Assembly: GCF_000517425.1 (NCBI RefSeq)
Contig: NZ_CP006569.1
Coordinates: 558,001 to 622,000, forward strand
DNA length: 64,000 nucleotides
Direction: 5' to 3'
DNA from: Sodalis praecaptivus
GTDB lineage: Bacteria > Pseudomonadota > Gammaproteobacteria > Enterobacterales > Enterobacteriaceae
Shown here: positions 62,845-64,000 of the stretch, piece after piece
How the letters are laid out: each line of letters begins with the position of its first letter
How positions within the stretch are numbered: the stretch's first letter is position 1
Notes under the pieces: generated by a model
Told to the model about the DNA's origin: nothing
The model's input: only the letters and a program-made list of their open reading frames with translations
Databases searched by the model: none
Program-made: the position numbers and the translations under genes

Positions 62845-64000
62845 ATGGATATCAAAATCGACAAACCGGGCGGCATACATCGGCGGGCACGTTGGATTAC
62901 CGCCGGCGCCGTGCTGGTGTTTCTGCTGATTCTGGGCCTGCTGTATTGGCTTATGTCGCGGGAAGGCGCGCTGACGGTTCCCCGCCGTGAGGTAACCTTT
63001 CATACCGTCCAGCGGCAGCCCTATACCGATATGCTGGTGGTACGCGCTATCGCGATCCCCAATGAAAGCGTGATCCTCTCCTCTGAACGCGGCGGCAAGG
63101 TGGTGGAGATCTGCAAATCCTCCTCCGATCCGGTGAAAAAGAATGACGTGATAGCCCGGCTGGCTAATTACGATTTTGTTCTGGATGTCACGTCGCGTAT
63201 CGCCAGCGCAACTGAACAAATCAACAATTTGCGCAATATGCGTATGCTGCTGGAACGCAACACCCGCGATACCAAGGTGGATCTGCAAAAGTCCTATTAC
63301 AACGTATTGAAAATTACCCGTAACATCGAGCGCAGCCGGCAGCTGCATGAAAAATCAGCTATTGCCCGCGCAACCTATGAAGATCTGCTCGATGAGTTGC
63401 AGCACTGGAAAACCAACTACGCCATATTTGAACAGCACAGCAAGGCTCAGGACAAAATGCTGCCGGTGCAGATTCACGAGATTGATGAATCTATTCGTCA
63501 ACTGGACAATCTGGTTGGCCTCATCAAGGGCGGGCTGGATCAGTTAGTGCTGACTTCGCCTATTGACGGCATTTTATCGTCCTCGCTGGACATCAAACCG
63601 GGTCAGCAGATAAAGCCCGGCGAAAAAGTGGCGGTGATCGACAATCTGGCCGCTTATCACTTCGAGGCCGAGTTCAGCGAATATTATCTGGATAAGATCC
63701 GCCGCGGCATGAAGGTGATGGCGCATAGCGGCGATGCGGATATCCCACTGGTCATCGATTCCGTTTCTCCCATGGTGGATAACGGTAAATTCAAAGCCAA
63801 GCTGGTGTTGTTACAGCCGCTGCAGCGGTTTCTCAAGCGCGGTCAGTCCGTGGAGGTGCGGCTCGCGCTGGCCGCTGCGGACGAGGCGCTGCTGGTGCCA
63901 TCGCGGGCGATTTTCTACCAACAGGGTCAGGCCAGGCTGTTCGTGAGCGATGCGCAACGGCGGCGCGCCGTTAAGACGGCGGTAACGATCAAGCCGACGG
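62845..64000 (+). CDS. darC: HlyD-family membrane fusion protein (DarC-like), partial
   Basis: The gene runs off the right edge with 385 codons visible and no stop. It starts at an ATG nine bases after the darB-like stop, with AAGGGGCG upstream. It has a cytoplasmic N-terminus, one membrane helix (about 18-38), a lipoyl-like half with SSERGGKVVEICKSSSDPVKKNDVIARL, a coiled coil (about 110-215) and the second half LTSPIDGILSSSLDIKPGQQIKPGEKVAVIDN. A beta-barrel part follows. It should bridge the permease to an outer membrane channel such as TolC. By comparison with known clusters the ATPase and radical SAM genes should follow. Confidence 0.85.
   Translation, partial: MDIKIDKPGGIHRRARWITAGAVLVFLLILGLLYWLMSREGALTVPRREVTFHTVQRQPYTDMLVVRAIAIPNESVILSSERGGKVVEICKSSSDPVKKNDVIARLANYDFVLDVTSRIASATEQINNLRNMRMLLERNTRDTKVDLQKSYYNVLKITRNIERSRQLHEKSAIARATYEDLLDELQHWKTNYAIFEQHSKAQDKMLPVQIHEIDESIRQLDNLVGLIKGGLDQLVLTSPIDGILSSSLDIKPGQQIKPGEKVAVIDNLAAYHFEAEFSEYYLDKIRRGMKVMAHSGDADIPLVIDSVSPMVDNGKFKAKLVLLQPLQRFLKRGQSVEVRLALAAADEALLVPSRAIFYQQGQARLFVSDAQRRRAVKTAVTIKPT

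Overview
The window is a GC-rich enterobacterial chromosome segment. Several gene neighbourhoods match Escherichia and its relatives at the protein level: aaeA-aaeB with yhcO, darP (yjgA)-pmbA-cybC, opgD, agp, qorB-ytfH. These are mixed with plant-associated functions typical of Pectobacteriaceae-like genomes: a rhiT-rhiN pair with a possible KdgR box, and an arylsulfotransferase/sulfonate-type ABC operon. Many long non-coding stretches and several minisatellite arrays give it a Sodalis-like look. That assignment is an inference from gene content and was not tested by any search. No tRNA, rRNA, CRISPR array, prophage or intact insertion sequence was seen.

Layout. 1-7 kb: end of aaeA, the aromatic acid efflux pump aaeB, gabD, the barstar-like yhcO, darP, the TldD/E protease subunit pmbA and cytochrome b562. 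7-16 kb: a ketopantoate-reductase-like enzyme, a GH15 glucanohydrolase, yjiN, gldA, a large MscS-type channel and a GNAT acetyltransferase. 16-19 kb: a gene-poor segment with an orphan Rpn C-terminal domain, two related terminators and a 22/44-bp tandem repeat array. 19-28 kb: a citrate-type MFS symporter, opgD, and a four-gene minus-strand operon (arylsulfotransferase, ABC permease, ATPase, binding protein). That operon faces a LacI regulator across two matching palindromic operators. 28-39 kb: catalase, a DCC thiol-disulfide protein, glucose-1-phosphatase, GNAT and XRE-cupin genes, then an amino-acid-type ABC transporter in an operon with an agmatinase-like ureohydrolase. A roughly 600-bp array of hairpin-bearing units separates this operon from a LysR gene. 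39-49 kb: two small DUF1471 proteins, a TetR/alcohol dehydrogenase pair, and a five-gene drug or aromatic efflux operon (marR, FUSC, DUF1656, hlyD, nodT). 49-57 kb: LysR, adenine deaminase, NCS2 purine permease, rhiT-rhiN, MAPEG, 2-hydroxyacid dehydrogenase. 57-60 kb: a small four-helix membrane protein, qorB and ytfH.

The most important element is at the right edge (59.9-64.0 kb). A 61-codon gene with a perfect Shine-Dalgarno sequence ends in Ala-Trp-Asn-Trp-Ser-Phe-Arg-Phe-stop. It is followed by a MacB/FtsX-type ABC permease and an HlyD-type membrane fusion protein that runs off the window. This is the architecture of a darobactin-like (daropeptide) RiPP cluster, darA-darB-darC. The core is a variant: Phe replaces Lys at position 5 and there is no C-terminal tail after the final Phe. 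The ATPase and the radical SAM enzyme expected from known clusters would lie beyond position 64000 and cannot be seen here.
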